Source of the DNA: CAWAYH01 sp963786195
GTDB taxonomy: Bacteria; Acidobacteriota; Vicinamibacteria; Vicinamibacterales; 2-12-FULL-66-21
Length of the DNA: 64,000 nucleotides
Reading direction: 5' to 3'
Assembly (NCBI GenBank): GCA_963786195.1
Contig: CAWAYH010000003.1
Span: forward strand, 124,001-188,000
The translations under genes and the position numbers were made by a program. This document shows, piece after piece, positions 40,998 through 50,291 of the stretch. Position 1 is the first letter of the stretch; every line of letters starts with the position of its first letter. The notes under the pieces are model-generated. The model was not told where the DNA came from. It did not search any database and was given only the letters and a program-made list of their open reading frames with translations.

Positions 40998-43274
40998 GTG
41001 GCTCTTCCTGATACCGGCGACTATCGACCGGAGCCCGTCGATACCTCGGGCATCCGTCTGGACGATGAGGTCGAGCAGCTGATCGAGCTGCTCGCACGGA
41101 ACACGCATGATATCTGGGCCAGAACCCGGCTGGCACAGGGCTGGGTCTACGGCCCGCGGCGCGACGACTCCTCGAAGCAGCACCCCGGACTGATCCCCTA
41201 CGAGCAACTGACCGAAGGCGAAAAAGAATACGACCGTCGCGTGGCGCGCGGGACGTTGACCGCCATCGCGGCCTTTGGATACCGGCTGAGCCCGACGGCG
41301 GCCGAGCTCCGTGAGTCGCTTCCGGAACCGGCGCCCGACGAGCAGGTCAGGTCGCTGAAAACGCAGCTCGAGCAGCGCACGCTCGATCTGCACGAGCTCA
41401 CGGGCATCTGGCGCGGACACAGTGAAGAACGATGGGCCGCGCACGCCGACCTGTACAGCGGCCTGGCGACGTTGCTGCTCGAGCGCGGCTCGCCGCTGCT
41501 CGCGCACGACGTGCTGTCCGAGGGATTGAAGTACTGGCCCCGGAGCGTGCGCCTTCGCCAGCTGCAGGGGCTGGCGCTCGCCCGGTGCGGCTCGCATCGG
41601 CGGGCGAACGACATCCTTCGTCAGCTCTACGACGAGGGCGAACGTAGCAGCGAGACGGTTGGGATCCTCGCGCGATCGCACAAGGATCTCGCGTACCGCG
41701 CGATGGACGCCGGGGCACGCCGCGATCAACTGCAGCGGGCGTACAGCCTCTATCTGGAAGCGTTTCGCGGCAACGGCGACATCTATCCCGGCATCAACGC
41801 CGCCGCCATGGCGGTGTCGCTCGACGAGAGGGAGTCTGCGCGCGATCTGGCCAGCGACGTCCGCGATCGCGGTCTCATCGAGCTCGACGATCGCCGCCAG
41901 CGTGGCAAGGACTGTTATTACCAGCTGGCCACGCTCGGGGAAGCCGCGCTGATCCTGGGCGACCGCGCGGATGCGCAGCGCTGGTACACCGCAGCGGTCG
42001 ACGCCGGTCGCGGGCGGTACGGCGACCTGGCCAGCACGAGGCGCAACGCACGGCTGATCCTCGCGGCGCTGAACGAGGATTCGCACTGGATCGACGACAT
42101 CTTCGGAATCCCGCGGGTTGCCGTGTTCGCCGGGATGGCGGCGGATCGCCAGGGCGAAGGCCGGCGGCTCTCACAGAACGCGGAGCGTCTGGTGTCGGAG
42201 GCGATCGCGGAGCAGCTCGCGAAATCCAACGCGTCGTTCGGCTTCGCATCGGCAGCCTCGGGCGCGGACGTGCTCTTCCTCGAATCGATGACCGCGCGCG
42301 GCGGGCAGACACATGTCGTGCTGCCGTACGACAAGGACCAGTTCCTCCGCGACCGGGCCGGCTACATCGCGCAGTCCGAATGGCGGACGCGTTTCAGCCG
42401 CGCTCTGGATGGCGCATCTGAAGTCGTCGTCGCGACAGGTCAGCGTTTCGCGTCAGCCGACGCGCTCGACGACTACGCCAACCTGCTGCTGCTCGGCCTG
42501 GCAACCCTTCAGGCGCGGGATCTCGAAACGGAAGTGGTTCCCATCGCGCTGGCCGACAGCGCGCGTGGCCACGACGCCGCGCCGGGCGGCATCGCCGAGC
42601 AATGGCGGGCGCTCGGCCAGCACGTGGAAGTCGTGCCGCTCGCCGAGCCCGCGGCGGGGGGAACCGAGTCGGCGGTGGAGGCCCCGGAAGAAGGAAGGGA
42701 CGCACCGGGGGAACCGCAGGCGGATCTGGACACGCGAATCATGGGCATCCTGTTCGCAGACGTCCTCAACTTCACGAAGTTGACCGACGTCGAGATCCCG
42801 CTGTTCGTCACGCATTTTCTCGGCGCGATCGACAGGCTGGCGAGCCGTCCGGTCCACACGCCGGTCGCCAGGAACACGTGGGGCGACGGGCTGTTCTTCG
42901 TGTTTCCGACCGTCCGCGACGCGGGCGTCTTCGCGCTCGACCTGTGCGATCTGGTCGCACGGGCGGACTGGAAGGCGAGCGGGCTTCGCGGGGATTTGAA
43001 CGTGCGTGTGGCGCTGCACGCCGGTCCGCTGTTCGCGTGCGTCGATCCGATCACGCGCATGCCGACGTTCACGGGGCGCCACGTCGTGCGCGCGGCGCGG
43101 CTGGAGCCGGTCACGCCGCCGGGTCTGGTGTACGCGACGCGCGACTTCGCGGCCCTGTCGGCGGCGCACCAGATCCGCGAGTTCTCCTGCGAACCGGTCG
43201 GCCGGCTCGCACTCGCAAAGCAGGCAGGCGTCCTGCAGATCTACGTCGTGTCGCGGCGTTCGGGCGAGAGCTGA
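40998..43274 (+). CDS. RyR domain - TPR (TRAFs-binding-like) - Rossmann-like - class III nucleotidyl cyclase fusion
   Basis: A 758-aa cytoplasmic protein, GTG start behind GAAGGA. Residues about 24-98 match a RyR domain (ARTRLAQGWVYGPRRDD, then PYEQLTEGEKEYDRR). Residues 140-365 are helical repeats like the DUF4071/TRAFs-binding domain. Residues 372-520 (VAVFAGMAADRQGEG, ASAASGADVLFLE, VVLPYDKDQF) look like a SLOG-type nucleotide-binding Rossmannoid, which is tentative. Residues 580-750 are a class III cyclase domain: metal Asp in GILFADVLNFTKL and NTWGDGLFFVFP, Arg in VVRAARLEP. The purine-specifying Lys and Asp and the transition-state Asn positions appear to be Asn, Arg and Val. Likely a nucleotide-signal producer or sensor next to a TIR protein. 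Confidence 0.8.
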   Translation: MALPDTGDYRPEPVDTSGIRLDDEVEQLIELLARNTHDIWARTRLAQGWVYGPRRDDSSKQHPGLIPYEQLTEGEKEYDRRVARGTLTAIAAFGYRLSPTAAELRESLPEPAPDEQVRSLKTQLEQRTLDLHELTGIWRGHSEERWAAHADLYSGLATLLLERGSPLLAHDVLSEGLKYWPRSVRLRQLQGLALARCGSHRRANDILRQLYDEGERSSETVGILARSHKDLAYRAMDAGARRDQLQRAYSLYLEAFRGNGDIYPGINAAAMAVSLDERESARDLASDVRDRGLIELDDRRQRGKDCYYQLATLGEAALILGDRADAQRWYTAAVDAGRGRYGDLASTRRNARLILAALNEDSHWIDDIFGIPRVAVFAGMAADRQGEGRRLSQNAERLVSEAIAEQLAKSNASFGFASAASGADVLFLESMTARGGQTHVVLPYDKDQFLRDRAGYIAQSEWRTRFSRALDGASEVVVATGQRFASADALDDYANLLLLGLATLQARDLETEVVPIALADSARGHDAAPGGIAEQWRALGQHVEVVPLAEPAAGGTESAVEAPEEGRDAPGEPQADLDTRIMGILFADVLNFTKLTDVEIPLFVTHFLGAIDRLASRPVHTPVARNTWGDGLFFVFPTVRDAGVFALDLCDLVARADWKASGLRGDLNVRVALHAGPLFACVDPITRMPTFTGRHVVRAARLEPVTPPGLVYATRDFAALSAAHQIREFSCEPVGRLALAKQAGVLQIYVVSRRSGES

Positions 43275-43480
43275 CGCGTAACGTCGACGCGACGGGAATT
43301 GGGTCCCGAAAGCTGACATGGTATCGTTAACGCCACGGGCGCAGACAATCAGCCGCCAAATATGGACCTTTTGGTCCCCGACGCACGTATGCATCGGCGT
43401 GTAGGTGCGTTTGGAGACGTCACGGGACGGCAGGCATCGTGTATGCAGCCGTGCCACAGGTTGCCCGCTAGAGCCTGAAG

Positions 43481-46400
43481 ATGGCCGCAGCCAAGCCTCC
43501 GGCCTCATCGCGCGTCTTCATCAGCTACCGCCGCGAGGACAGCGGCGGTCACGTGCTCGCCTTGCTTCCGGCCCTCCGCGAGCGCTTCGGGATCTTCAAG
43601 GACACCGACAACATTCCGCCCGGCGAGGACTTCGTCAAAGTCATCCGGCGTGAGCTCGACTCCTGTTCCGTGCTGCTGGCGGTCATCGGCAAGGAGTGGC
43701 TGACGATACAGGACCCGCGCCTGAAGACCCGCCGCCTGGACAACCCGGACGACTTCCTGCGGCTCGAGGTCGCCACCGCGCTCAAGAACGAGACCATCCG
43801 CGTGATCCCGGTGCTGGTGGGACGCGCGAACATGCCGTCGGCGGAGGATCTTCCGACGGATCTCGCGGAGCTCGCGCACCGGAACGCGCTCGAGCTGAGC
43901 GACACGCGGTGGGAGGTGGACGTCCGGCGCCTCATCGAGGCCATCCAGCGCGCGTCCGAGACGACGGCGCCGGCCGCGACGATCCCACACGAAGAGCCGA
44001 CGACCGATCAAATCCCGGGGATGTGGTCCGTCGAGGATCTGCACGCCCGCCGGAAACGCGAAATCGCCAAGCATCTGGCATCCGCCCGGCAGGCGCTGGA
44101 GGCGAAGGACTTCGACACGGCCGTCGAGGAGTGCGAGAAGGCCGCCGTGCTGGACCCGGGGGACCCGGAGGCGATGAAGCTCCTGCGGGACGCCAGGACC
44201 GCGATGGCGAAGCAGGACATCGACGCGCTTCTGGCCGAGGCCCGCGGGATGTTGACGCAGGGGGATTTGTCCGGCGCGTCCGAGCTCATCGATCAGGCGC
44301 TGCTCCGGCATTCGAAGTCGCAGCCGGCGCTCGCCCTCCGCGAAGAGCTGATGAAGGTGCGGGCGGACCAGGCACGGACGCGCGAGCGCGCGCGTGCGAT
44401 CCGCGCCGCGATCGATCGTGCGCAATCGAGTATCGACGAGGAAGAGTTCGAGGCGGCGATCCGCCACGCCGACACGGCGCTCGCGCTCGACGCCGAATCC
44501 GCCGCCGCGCAAGCGATCCGGGCGACAGCGGTCGGCGCGCTCGAAGAGCGCCGCCGGCAGCGGGACGTCAAGCGGCGGGCGATGCAGATCGCATCCGAGG
44601 CGCGAGCGGACTTCGCGGCCGGGCAGCACGCGCAGGCGCTCGCACGGCTGCGCGATTTCTCACCGCCGCACGAACTGGTGACGCGCGCGCTCGAGGAGCT
44701 CCAGCCGCAGGCGGACGCGATCGAGCGGGTGCGCCAGCAAGTGGCCAGCCTGATCGCGGACGCCCGCAACGAGATGGCGGCCGGACGGTTCCAGGACGCC
44801 ATCGGGCGGCTGCAGGAGGCACGACAGCTCGCGCCGGAGGACGACGACATCTCCGGGCTCCTCGCGAAAGCCGAGGCGCGGGAAGCGGTCCGCGTGGCTG
44901 CCGAACGCGTCAGGCGCGAAGCGGAAGCCCACATTGCGGGCGCCTCAGCACGGTTCCAGCAGGGAGACTACGCCGGGGCCCGCGCGCGGCTGGAAGCCGC
45001 GGCGAGCGTCGATCCGGAGCACCCGGCCATTGCCGAGTGGCTGCAGCGCATCGAGAAGGCGGTTGGCGACCAGGCGATTGCCCAGAACCGCGAACGTGCG
45101 GCGCGCGCCGAGCTCGACGCCGGTCAGGCAAGCTTCCAGGCTGGCGATTTCGAGGCGGCGCTTCGGCGCGCCGAACACGCGTTGATGCTGAGCCCGTCGC
45201 TCGGCGAAGCCCACGCCCTCAGAGAGAGGACGGCGGCTGCGCTGGCCGAACGGCGCGCGCACGACGAGCACGAACGGCGGGCACACGAGACCGTCGCAGA
45301 CGCGCGGCGACTGATGGCCGACGGGACACATCAGGCTGCGCTCGACCTGCTGACCGGCTTCGAGCCGCCTCACACGCTCGTCGCACGGGCCCTGAATGAC
45401 GTGCGCAACGAGCTCCTGGCGCTCGAACGGCAACGCAAGGCGGAGCAGCAGAAGAAGGCCGAGCGGGAGGCTGCCGAGCGTCAGGTCGCCGAGCGCGCGG
45501 CGGCAGACCGCGCTCGTGCCGAAGCTCAGGAACGGGCGGCACAACAGATTGTTGCGGACGCACGCGCGGAGTTTGCCGCCGGCGGACACGAAGAAGCCAT
45601 CGAACGGCTGCGCCAGTTCGCGCCGCCGCACCCGGTCGTCGTGCGGGCCCTGCAGGATCTGGAAGCGCGCTGGACGAGCCTCGAGCGCGAGCGGCACGGG
45701 CGGGAAGAGGCGGAGCGTCAGCGCCGGCGGGAAATCGATCGCCAGGTCGCAGACCTGCTGAGCGATGCACGAACTGCGATCGCGGCCGAACGGTTCAATG
45801 ATGCCTCCGCGGCGCTGAAGAAAGCCGGCCGTCTCGACCCCGACGCCGCCGAGGTCAGGGAGGTCCAGCGCCAGGTCGACACGGCGGCGAGGGCGGCGAA
45901 GGCACGCATCGAAGCGGAGGAGAAGCAGCGGCGGCAGGTCAACGCCGAAGCGAAGGCGAGAATCGAAGCACATCTGACCGCCGGGCGCCTGGACGAAGCC
46001 GAGAAGCTGCTGAACGCAGCGCACAGCACGCTCCTGGAGTCGGCCGCGGTGGATCTCCGCCGCCAGCTCGGTGACCTGAGGCGTCGCGCGCACGACGCCA
46101 GCGAGCGGGAAGCGCGCGTCACGCAACTGCTGACCGAAGCGCAGGCGGCGTTCAGCGCCGGCGACTTCAAGTCCGCAAGATCGAAGGCGCTTCAAGCCGA
46201 ACACCTGGCGCCCGACAACGAGATGGCGCGCTCGCTGCTCGAGTCGGCGAAGAGCGAGCTGAAGGCCTCGACGCCCCCGTTCTGGTCGAGGGCGCGCGTC
46301 ATTCAGGTGGCTGCCGCGGCCACGGTTGTGCTGACCGTGGCGACCTGGATGAAGTTCGGGCCGTCGAGTAACACGAGCCCGCCGCAGCCGGTCCAGCAAC

Positions 46401-47458
46401 AGCCGCCGCCTGCAGCCACGCCGACGCAGCCGCAGGCGTCCCCCGACAAGCCTGCCGCGCCGCCGCAGGCCCCGCCGACGGACGCGCCGGCATCACCGGC
46501 GAATGCGGAAGCGCCCAAGCCGGAACCAGCCGCCCGGCCGACGGCACCAGCGACGTCAGGGACAGCGACCGTTGAGAAGCCGCCTGCGAAGCCGGCCAGT
46601 CCCGACCCTCGGGCACTTCGACTCGAATCGCTCCGAGTCAGCGCGCGCGAACATCTTCAGCAGGGCCGTCGGCCGCAAGCGCTGGCGGATATCCTGAGCG
46701 GCCTCGGAATCGACTCGAGGGATTCGGTTTTGCAGGGGATGCTGGACACGATATTTCGAGAGGCACAGGCGTCGATGGAGCGCGCCAGGCGCGACGCCTC
46801 GGATGCGTCGGCGGCCACGCTGGCGCGGACCGCGTTCGAGGACGCACAGGCGACGGAAAGGACGGCAACCTCTCTCGGCCAGTCAGGCCGCAAGGGGGAG
46901 GCGGTGGGATCGCTCTGGACGGCGAGGGAGCAGGACCAAAAGGCGAGCGAGCTGGCTCGATCGCAGGCGCAGGAGATCGCGCAGAAGCAGCGGGCCGACG
47001 AACTGGCCAGGCAGAAACAGGCGGCCCTTGACAAGGCGAAGAGCGAGCAGAAGCCCGAGAACACCACGTCGCCCACCGCGGTGATCGTTCCACCGAAGAG
47101 CCCGGTCAAGCCGACTCCACCGCCGGCCGAGAAGCCCGTCGATGAGAGTGACCGCGTGCGCGAGACGCTGAAGCGATATGAGGCCGCCTACGACAGCCTG
47201 AGCGCCGCCGCGGTCAAGAGTGTGTTTCCCTCGGCTCGGCTCGACTCGTTGGCCCGGACGTTCGCTCAAGTCAATCGGTACGACCTGGATATCCAGGTCC
47301 AGAAGATCAGCTTCTCCGGACCGAATTCGGCGACCGCCGTGTGCCGCGTGACACACGACTTCGACGCGAAGGTCGGTTCGCAGCCCGCCCGAACGCTTGT
47401 GCAGACGTTCGCGCTCGAGAAACAGGGAAGCTCGTGGATCATCACGAGCATCCGGTGA
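43481..47458 (+). CDS. TIR domain - TPR/coiled-coil - transmembrane protein
   Basis: A 1325-aa open frame. Residues 9-150 are a TIR domain (SRVFISYRREDSGGH, FKDTDNIPPGEDF, VIGKEWLTI, and FLRLEVATAL with the likely catalytic Glu of NAD-cleaving TIRs). Residues 180-930 are repeated helical units, with AREALEAKDFDTAVEECEKA-like TPRs and Arg/Glu-rich coiled coils. One membrane helix lies near 937-957 (VIQVAAAATVVLTVATW). A Pro-rich stretch (963-1030) and a helical part lead to a C-terminal NTF2/SnoaL-like domain (VRETLKRYEAAYDSLSA, to SSWIITSIR). With a single helix, the TIR and TPR would be cytoplasmic and the C-terminal domain periplasmic. The 206-bp upstream gap carries a small GGACC/GGTCC hairpin near 43365. 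Confidence 0.85.
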   Translation: MAAAKPPASSRVFISYRREDSGGHVLALLPALRERFGIFKDTDNIPPGEDFVKVIRRELDSCSVLLAVIGKEWLTIQDPRLKTRRLDNPDDFLRLEVATALKNETIRVIPVLVGRANMPSAEDLPTDLAELAHRNALELSDTRWEVDVRRLIEAIQRASETTAPAATIPHEEPTTDQIPGMWSVEDLHARRKREIAKHLASARQALEAKDFDTAVEECEKAAVLDPGDPEAMKLLRDARTAMAKQDIDALLAEARGMLTQGDLSGASELIDQALLRHSKSQPALALREELMKVRADQARTRERARAIRAAIDRAQSSIDEEEFEAAIRHADTALALDAESAAAQAIRATAVGALEERRRQRDVKRRAMQIASEARADFAAGQHAQALARLRDFSPPHELVTRALEELQPQADAIERVRQQVASLIADARNEMAAGRFQDAIGRLQEARQLAPEDDDISGLLAKAEAREAVRVAAERVRREAEAHIAGASARFQQGDYAGARARLEAAASVDPEHPAIAEWLQRIEKAVGDQAIAQNRERAARAELDAGQASFQAGDFEAALRRAEHALMLSPSLGEAHALRERTAAALAERRAHDEHERRAHETVADARRLMADGTHQAALDLLTGFEPPHTLVARALNDVRNELLALERQRKAEQQKKAEREAAERQVAERAAADRARAEAQERAAQQIVADARAEFAAGGHEEAIERLRQFAPPHPVVVRALQDLEARWTSLERERHGREEAERQRRREIDRQVADLLSDARTAIAAERFNDASAALKKAGRLDPDAAEVREVQRQVDTAARAAKARIEAEEKQRRQVNAEAKARIEAHLTAGRLDEAEKLLNAAHSTLLESAAVDLRRQLGDLRRRAHDASEREARVTQLLTEAQAAFSAGDFKSARSKALQAEHLAPDNEMARSLLESAKSELKASTPPFWSRARVIQVAAAATVVLTVATWMKFGPSSNTSPPQPVQQQPPPAATPTQPQASPDKPAAPPQAPPTDAPASPANAEAPKPEPAARPTAPATSGTATVEKPPAKPASPDPRALRLESLRVSAREHLQQGRRPQALADILSGLGIDSRDSVLQGMLDTIFREAQASMERARRDASDASAATLARTAFEDAQATERTATSLGQSGRKGEAVGSLWTAREQDQKASELARSQAQEIAQKQRADELARQKQAALDKAKSEQKPENTTSPTAVIVPPKSPVKPTPPPAEKPVDESDRVRETLKRYEAAYDSLSAAAVKSVFPSARLDSLARTFAQVNRYDLDIQVQKISFSGPNSATAVCRVTHDFDAKVGSQPARTLVQTFALEKQGSSWIITSIR

Positions 47459-47467
47459 GATCTCTGC

Positions 47468-48757
47468 TCAGAACGAATAGTCGAACCCGAGCACCGGGGT
47501 CAGCCGATCGCGCAGGCCGGCGTCGGTCAGCGGAATCAGCACGCTCGCCGAGATGAGCAGGTTCCTCCAGGCGTTGTACTTCACGCCGAACGAGGTCAGC
47601 CGCAGGTTCAGGTTGTCGAACCCGGTGAACGCGAACTCCTGAAACTCGGGACCCAGTCCGACGTCCTGGAAAGTGAGCCGCGGCACGTCCTTCAGCGTGC
47701 GCGTGACGAAATCGCCGACGACAGTCACGCGAGGGCTGATCGCGACGTCGACGCCTGCCGCAAAGTTGAATTCGTCCGGCGGAGCGAGCAGGACGGAATT
47801 GGGATCCTTGGCCGCGTCGTTGCCCTTTGAAAACGTGTAGCCGACGTTGACGTGCGGCGAGATCACGCCGAGCGCTCCCGAAAAGACGCCATACAGCTTT
47901 GCTTGCGTGCCGGGGAGGCCCAGCAGGTTCTCCTCGTCGCCGGTCGGCAGCCGGGCGTCAAGGCCGACGGCCACGCCGCCGCCGGTGAACGGGAGGACGT
48001 TGAACTTCGTGCGCAGCACGATGTCACCGAAGCCCGTCTTGCGGCGTCCGCCGGCAAAGTGCGTCGGGAAGCCCTGCAGCGGGACTTCCTGTCCGTTGTT
48101 GTTCCTGAAGAGGAACTGGATATCCGCCTCCAGGTCGACGCTGACAAGCGGCAGCGCCACGCCAACGTCCCAGCGATTGGTGAGACCGTAGTTGAAGAAC
48201 AACCCGACGGTCTCCATCGTCAGGCTGAGCGCGAGCGAATCGTCGCCGATCCGGTCGGGGAGGAAGACGGTGAAGAAACCAATCTCGCGGTCGCGCAGCT
48301 TGCGGCCCTCGAACTCGTCGTACGAGGTGTGCTGGTAGTTGGCGCCGAAGTTCATCTTGTGGCGGCCCACCGTCAGCGCGCGCTCGGAGAACATCGGGCC
48401 GAAGCTCGTCGTGCTGCGGGTGAAGGCGCCCGATCCGGGGTCGAACGTCCAGGAGAAACCGCCGGCCGATGACCCCAGCGGAAACGTGGACAGCTCGTTG
48501 GCGATCGACTGCGTGAGGATGAGCGCTTCCTGCCGGTCGCCGTTCGCCGCGTCGATCCTGGACACGAGGTCGGACGGTGAGATCAGGCCCGCGATTGCCA
48601 GCGAGATCAGGATGTCGATGTTCTCGTCGATTTCGTCCGAGTAGAGCTGGTAGATCACCGTCGACAGCGGCGTGTTGGCGGGAAGCCTGCCCTGGGCAGA
48701 CGCCGGAACCGCGGCACACAATGACAGCAGCAGGCAGAGAACCGCAAGCTTTCTCAC
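47468..48757 (-). CDS. Outer-membrane beta-barrel protein of unknown substrate
   Basis: 429 aa with a clear signal peptide (MRKLAVLCLLLSLCAAVPASAQG). A helical N-terminal part (YSDEIDENIDILISLAIAG) is followed by alternating amphipathic strands (HKMNFGANYQHTSYDEF, RWDVGVALPLVSVDLEAD, GFGDIVLRTKFNVLP, FNFAAGVDVAISPRVTVVGDF). It ends in a C-terminal aromatic (LGFDYSF), the barrel-insertion signal. Resembles transporter-type barrels of the phenol-pathway (MetA) family, which is tentative. Last gene of the minus-strand operon 52704-47468; its stop is 10 bp from that of the TIR gene. Confidence 0.8.
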   Translation of the reverse strand: MRKLAVLCLLLSLCAAVPASAQGRLPANTPLSTVIYQLYSDEIDENIDILISLAIAGLISPSDLVSRIDAANGDRQEALILTQSIANELSTFPLGSSAGGFSWTFDPGSGAFTRSTTSFGPMFSERALTVGRHKMNFGANYQHTSYDEFEGRKLRDREIGFFTVFLPDRIGDDSLALSLTMETVGLFFNYGLTNRWDVGVALPLVSVDLEADIQFLFRNNNGQEVPLQGFPTHFAGGRRKTGFGDIVLRTKFNVLPFTGGGVAVGLDARLPTGDEENLLGLPGTQAKLYGVFSGALGVISPHVNVGYTFSKGNDAAKDPNSVLLAPPDEFNFAAGVDVAISPRVTVVGDFVTRTLKDVPRLTFQDVGLGPEFQEFAFTGFDNLNLRLTSFGVKYNAWRNLLISASVLIPLTDAGLRDRLTPVLGFDYSF

Positions 48758-48833
48758 GATCGCGTCCTTTCGTCAGGCTGGAGTGCGCCAAGGGTGAAGA
48801 AAAGCGCACACCTTGTCAAGTTATTTTCCGCCG

Positions 48834-49595
48834 CTACTCCGACAGCGCTTTCAGGATCGTCTTGAGTTCGAACAGTTTCAGATCGGGAAATACACCGAGC
48901 AGCAGCGCGCAGATCCCGGTCACCGTCGGCGTCGCGAAGCTCGTGCCGGTTTTGGTCGTGTAGCCGCCGCCCGCCGCGGCACACACCACCTCGTCGCCGT
49001 GCGCCGCGTACTCGATCGGGTTCGCCTCGAGATAGCGGATCTGATACGGCGTCTGGAAGCTGTCGCGGTCGACGCTGATGCACGACGAGAATTCGGCGGG
49101 GAAGCCGAGATCCGGATACGGGCTGTTGCGCTTCGACGCCACGACGATCTGATTCTGTCGATAGGCCTTCTCGCACAGATCGTTGAGGTTCGGCGCGAAT
49201 CGCGACGTCGCGGCCAGGCTCATGTTGACCAGCCGCGATCGCCGTTCGATCACGTGCCGCAAACCGGCCACCAGCGCAGACCCGGTACCCTGGTTGCCCG
49301 GATCGAGCACGCGGACGTCGATCAGCTGTGCGTTCGGGGCCAGCCGCGCGATGATGCTGGCCACCGCCGTGCCATGCCCGAACGCGTCGTGATTGCCTGG
49401 CCCGGCATGCTCGAGGAGGCGGAGGTCGTCGCCCTCGCCGCTGACGTAGTAGGCCGCGGCCACCCGGCCGGCCAGGTCCGCATGCGTGGAATCGATCCCG
49501 CTGTCGACGACGGCCACTTCGATCGGAAGCGTGGCGCGGGCCGTGAGCTCGTCGAGGCGCGCCTCCAACGCCATCCGGATGATCCGATCGCGCAT
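48834..49595 (-). CDS. Subtilisin-like S8 serine protease without a signal peptide
   Basis: 253 aa from ATG 49595 (MRDRIIRMALEARLDELTAR). The catalytic triad is Asp in EVAVVDSGIDSTHADLAGR, His in DAFGHGTAVASIIARLAP and Ser in TKTGTSFATPTVTGI; the oxyanion Asn is in VVASKRNSPYPD. There is no signal peptide or propeptide, so it should act in the cytoplasm or on exported cargo before secretion. It starts 10 bp after the GAF gene. The domain is minimal for S8 (usually over 270 residues). Confidence 0.9.
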   Translation of the reverse strand: MRDRIIRMALEARLDELTARATLPIEVAVVDSGIDSTHADLAGRVAAAYYVSGEGDDLRLLEHAGPGNHDAFGHGTAVASIIARLAPNAQLIDVRVLDPGNQGTGSALVAGLRHVIERRSRLVNMSLAATSRFAPNLNDLCEKAYRQNQIVVASKRNSPYPDLGFPAEFSSCISVDRDSFQTPYQIRYLEANPIEYAAHGDEVVCAAAGGGYTTKTGTSFATPTVTGICALLLGVFPDLKLFELKTILKALSE

Positions 49596-49605
49596 GACGG
49601 CGGGC

Positions 49606-50265
49606 CTAGAGGCGAAGCACCAGGGCTTCGATCGACTCGAGCAGCCGCGCGACCTGCTCCATCGACCCGGGGCTCTTCTGGACGATCCGGCCGAACGAGG
49701 CGATGACACGGCGCTCGGCGTCGCTGGTTCCCTGGGCGGGCCCCGACGTCGTCGACGCGTTTTCGAAGGCGTCGATATGCCGGCGCTGATCCACGATCAC
49801 CGCGGCCGCAGCCGCGAACCGGGCCGTGAGGTCGCCGTCTGCGGCGGTGAAGCGTTTCTCCGGCTTGAAGCTGACGGAGGAGATGGCGCCGATGACATCC
49901 TCATCGATCAGCAGCGGCGCAGCGAGCACGACCTTCGGCCCGCCCTCCTGCTTGACGCGTTCCGTCTGCGACAGATCCGTGTAGGTCGGCGAGCCGATCT
50001 GGACTTCGCGCGTCAACACAGCAAGGCCCGTCAGCCCCTGACCGGCCGGGATTCGCTGGCCACGCAGGGTGGCTTCGGACACGTCGCTGCCGGTCGTCAT
50101 GACGAACACCAGCTCGCCGGTGGGTTCATCGAGCACCAGCAGGGAACTTTCATCGGCCCCGACGATCTGCCGTGCGAGGTCGACGAGCAGGCGGAGCGCC
50201 TGTTCTTCGGGTCTCGTCGGGTGAATCGCGAGATACGCGGCGAGGAGACTGCGTTCGTCGGCCAT
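49606..50265 (-). CDS. GAF-domain protein
   Basis: 219 aa, soluble. A single GAF domain spans residues 20-165 (QALRLLVDLARQIVGADESS, LVFVMTTG, GQRIPAGQGLTGLAVLTREV, VVLAAPLLIDEDVIGAISSV, FTAADGDLTARFAAAAA). A C-terminal helix with ASFGRIVQKSPGSMEQVARLLES follows. No output domain, so it may regulate through partners. It sits between the ABC exporter and the subtilase with gaps of 26 and 10 bp. Confidence 0.85.
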   Translation of the reverse strand: MADERSLLAAYLAIHPTRPEEQALRLLVDLARQIVGADESSLLVLDEPTGELVFVMTTGSDVSEATLRGQRIPAGQGLTGLAVLTREVQIGSPTYTDLSQTERVKQEGGPKVVLAAPLLIDEDVIGAISSVSFKPEKRFTAADGDLTARFAAAAAVIVDQRRHIDAFENASTTSGPAQGTSDAERRVIASFGRIVQKSPGSMEQVARLLESIEALVLRL

Positions 50266-50291
50266 GCGTCCCGGCTATTCCTTCAGATCCT

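Noticed and set aside
40998..47458. A canonical Pycsar system
   Set aside because: The TIR protein has no visible cyclic-nucleotide-binding domain and both proteins have large extra domains; kept only as Pycsar-like inference.
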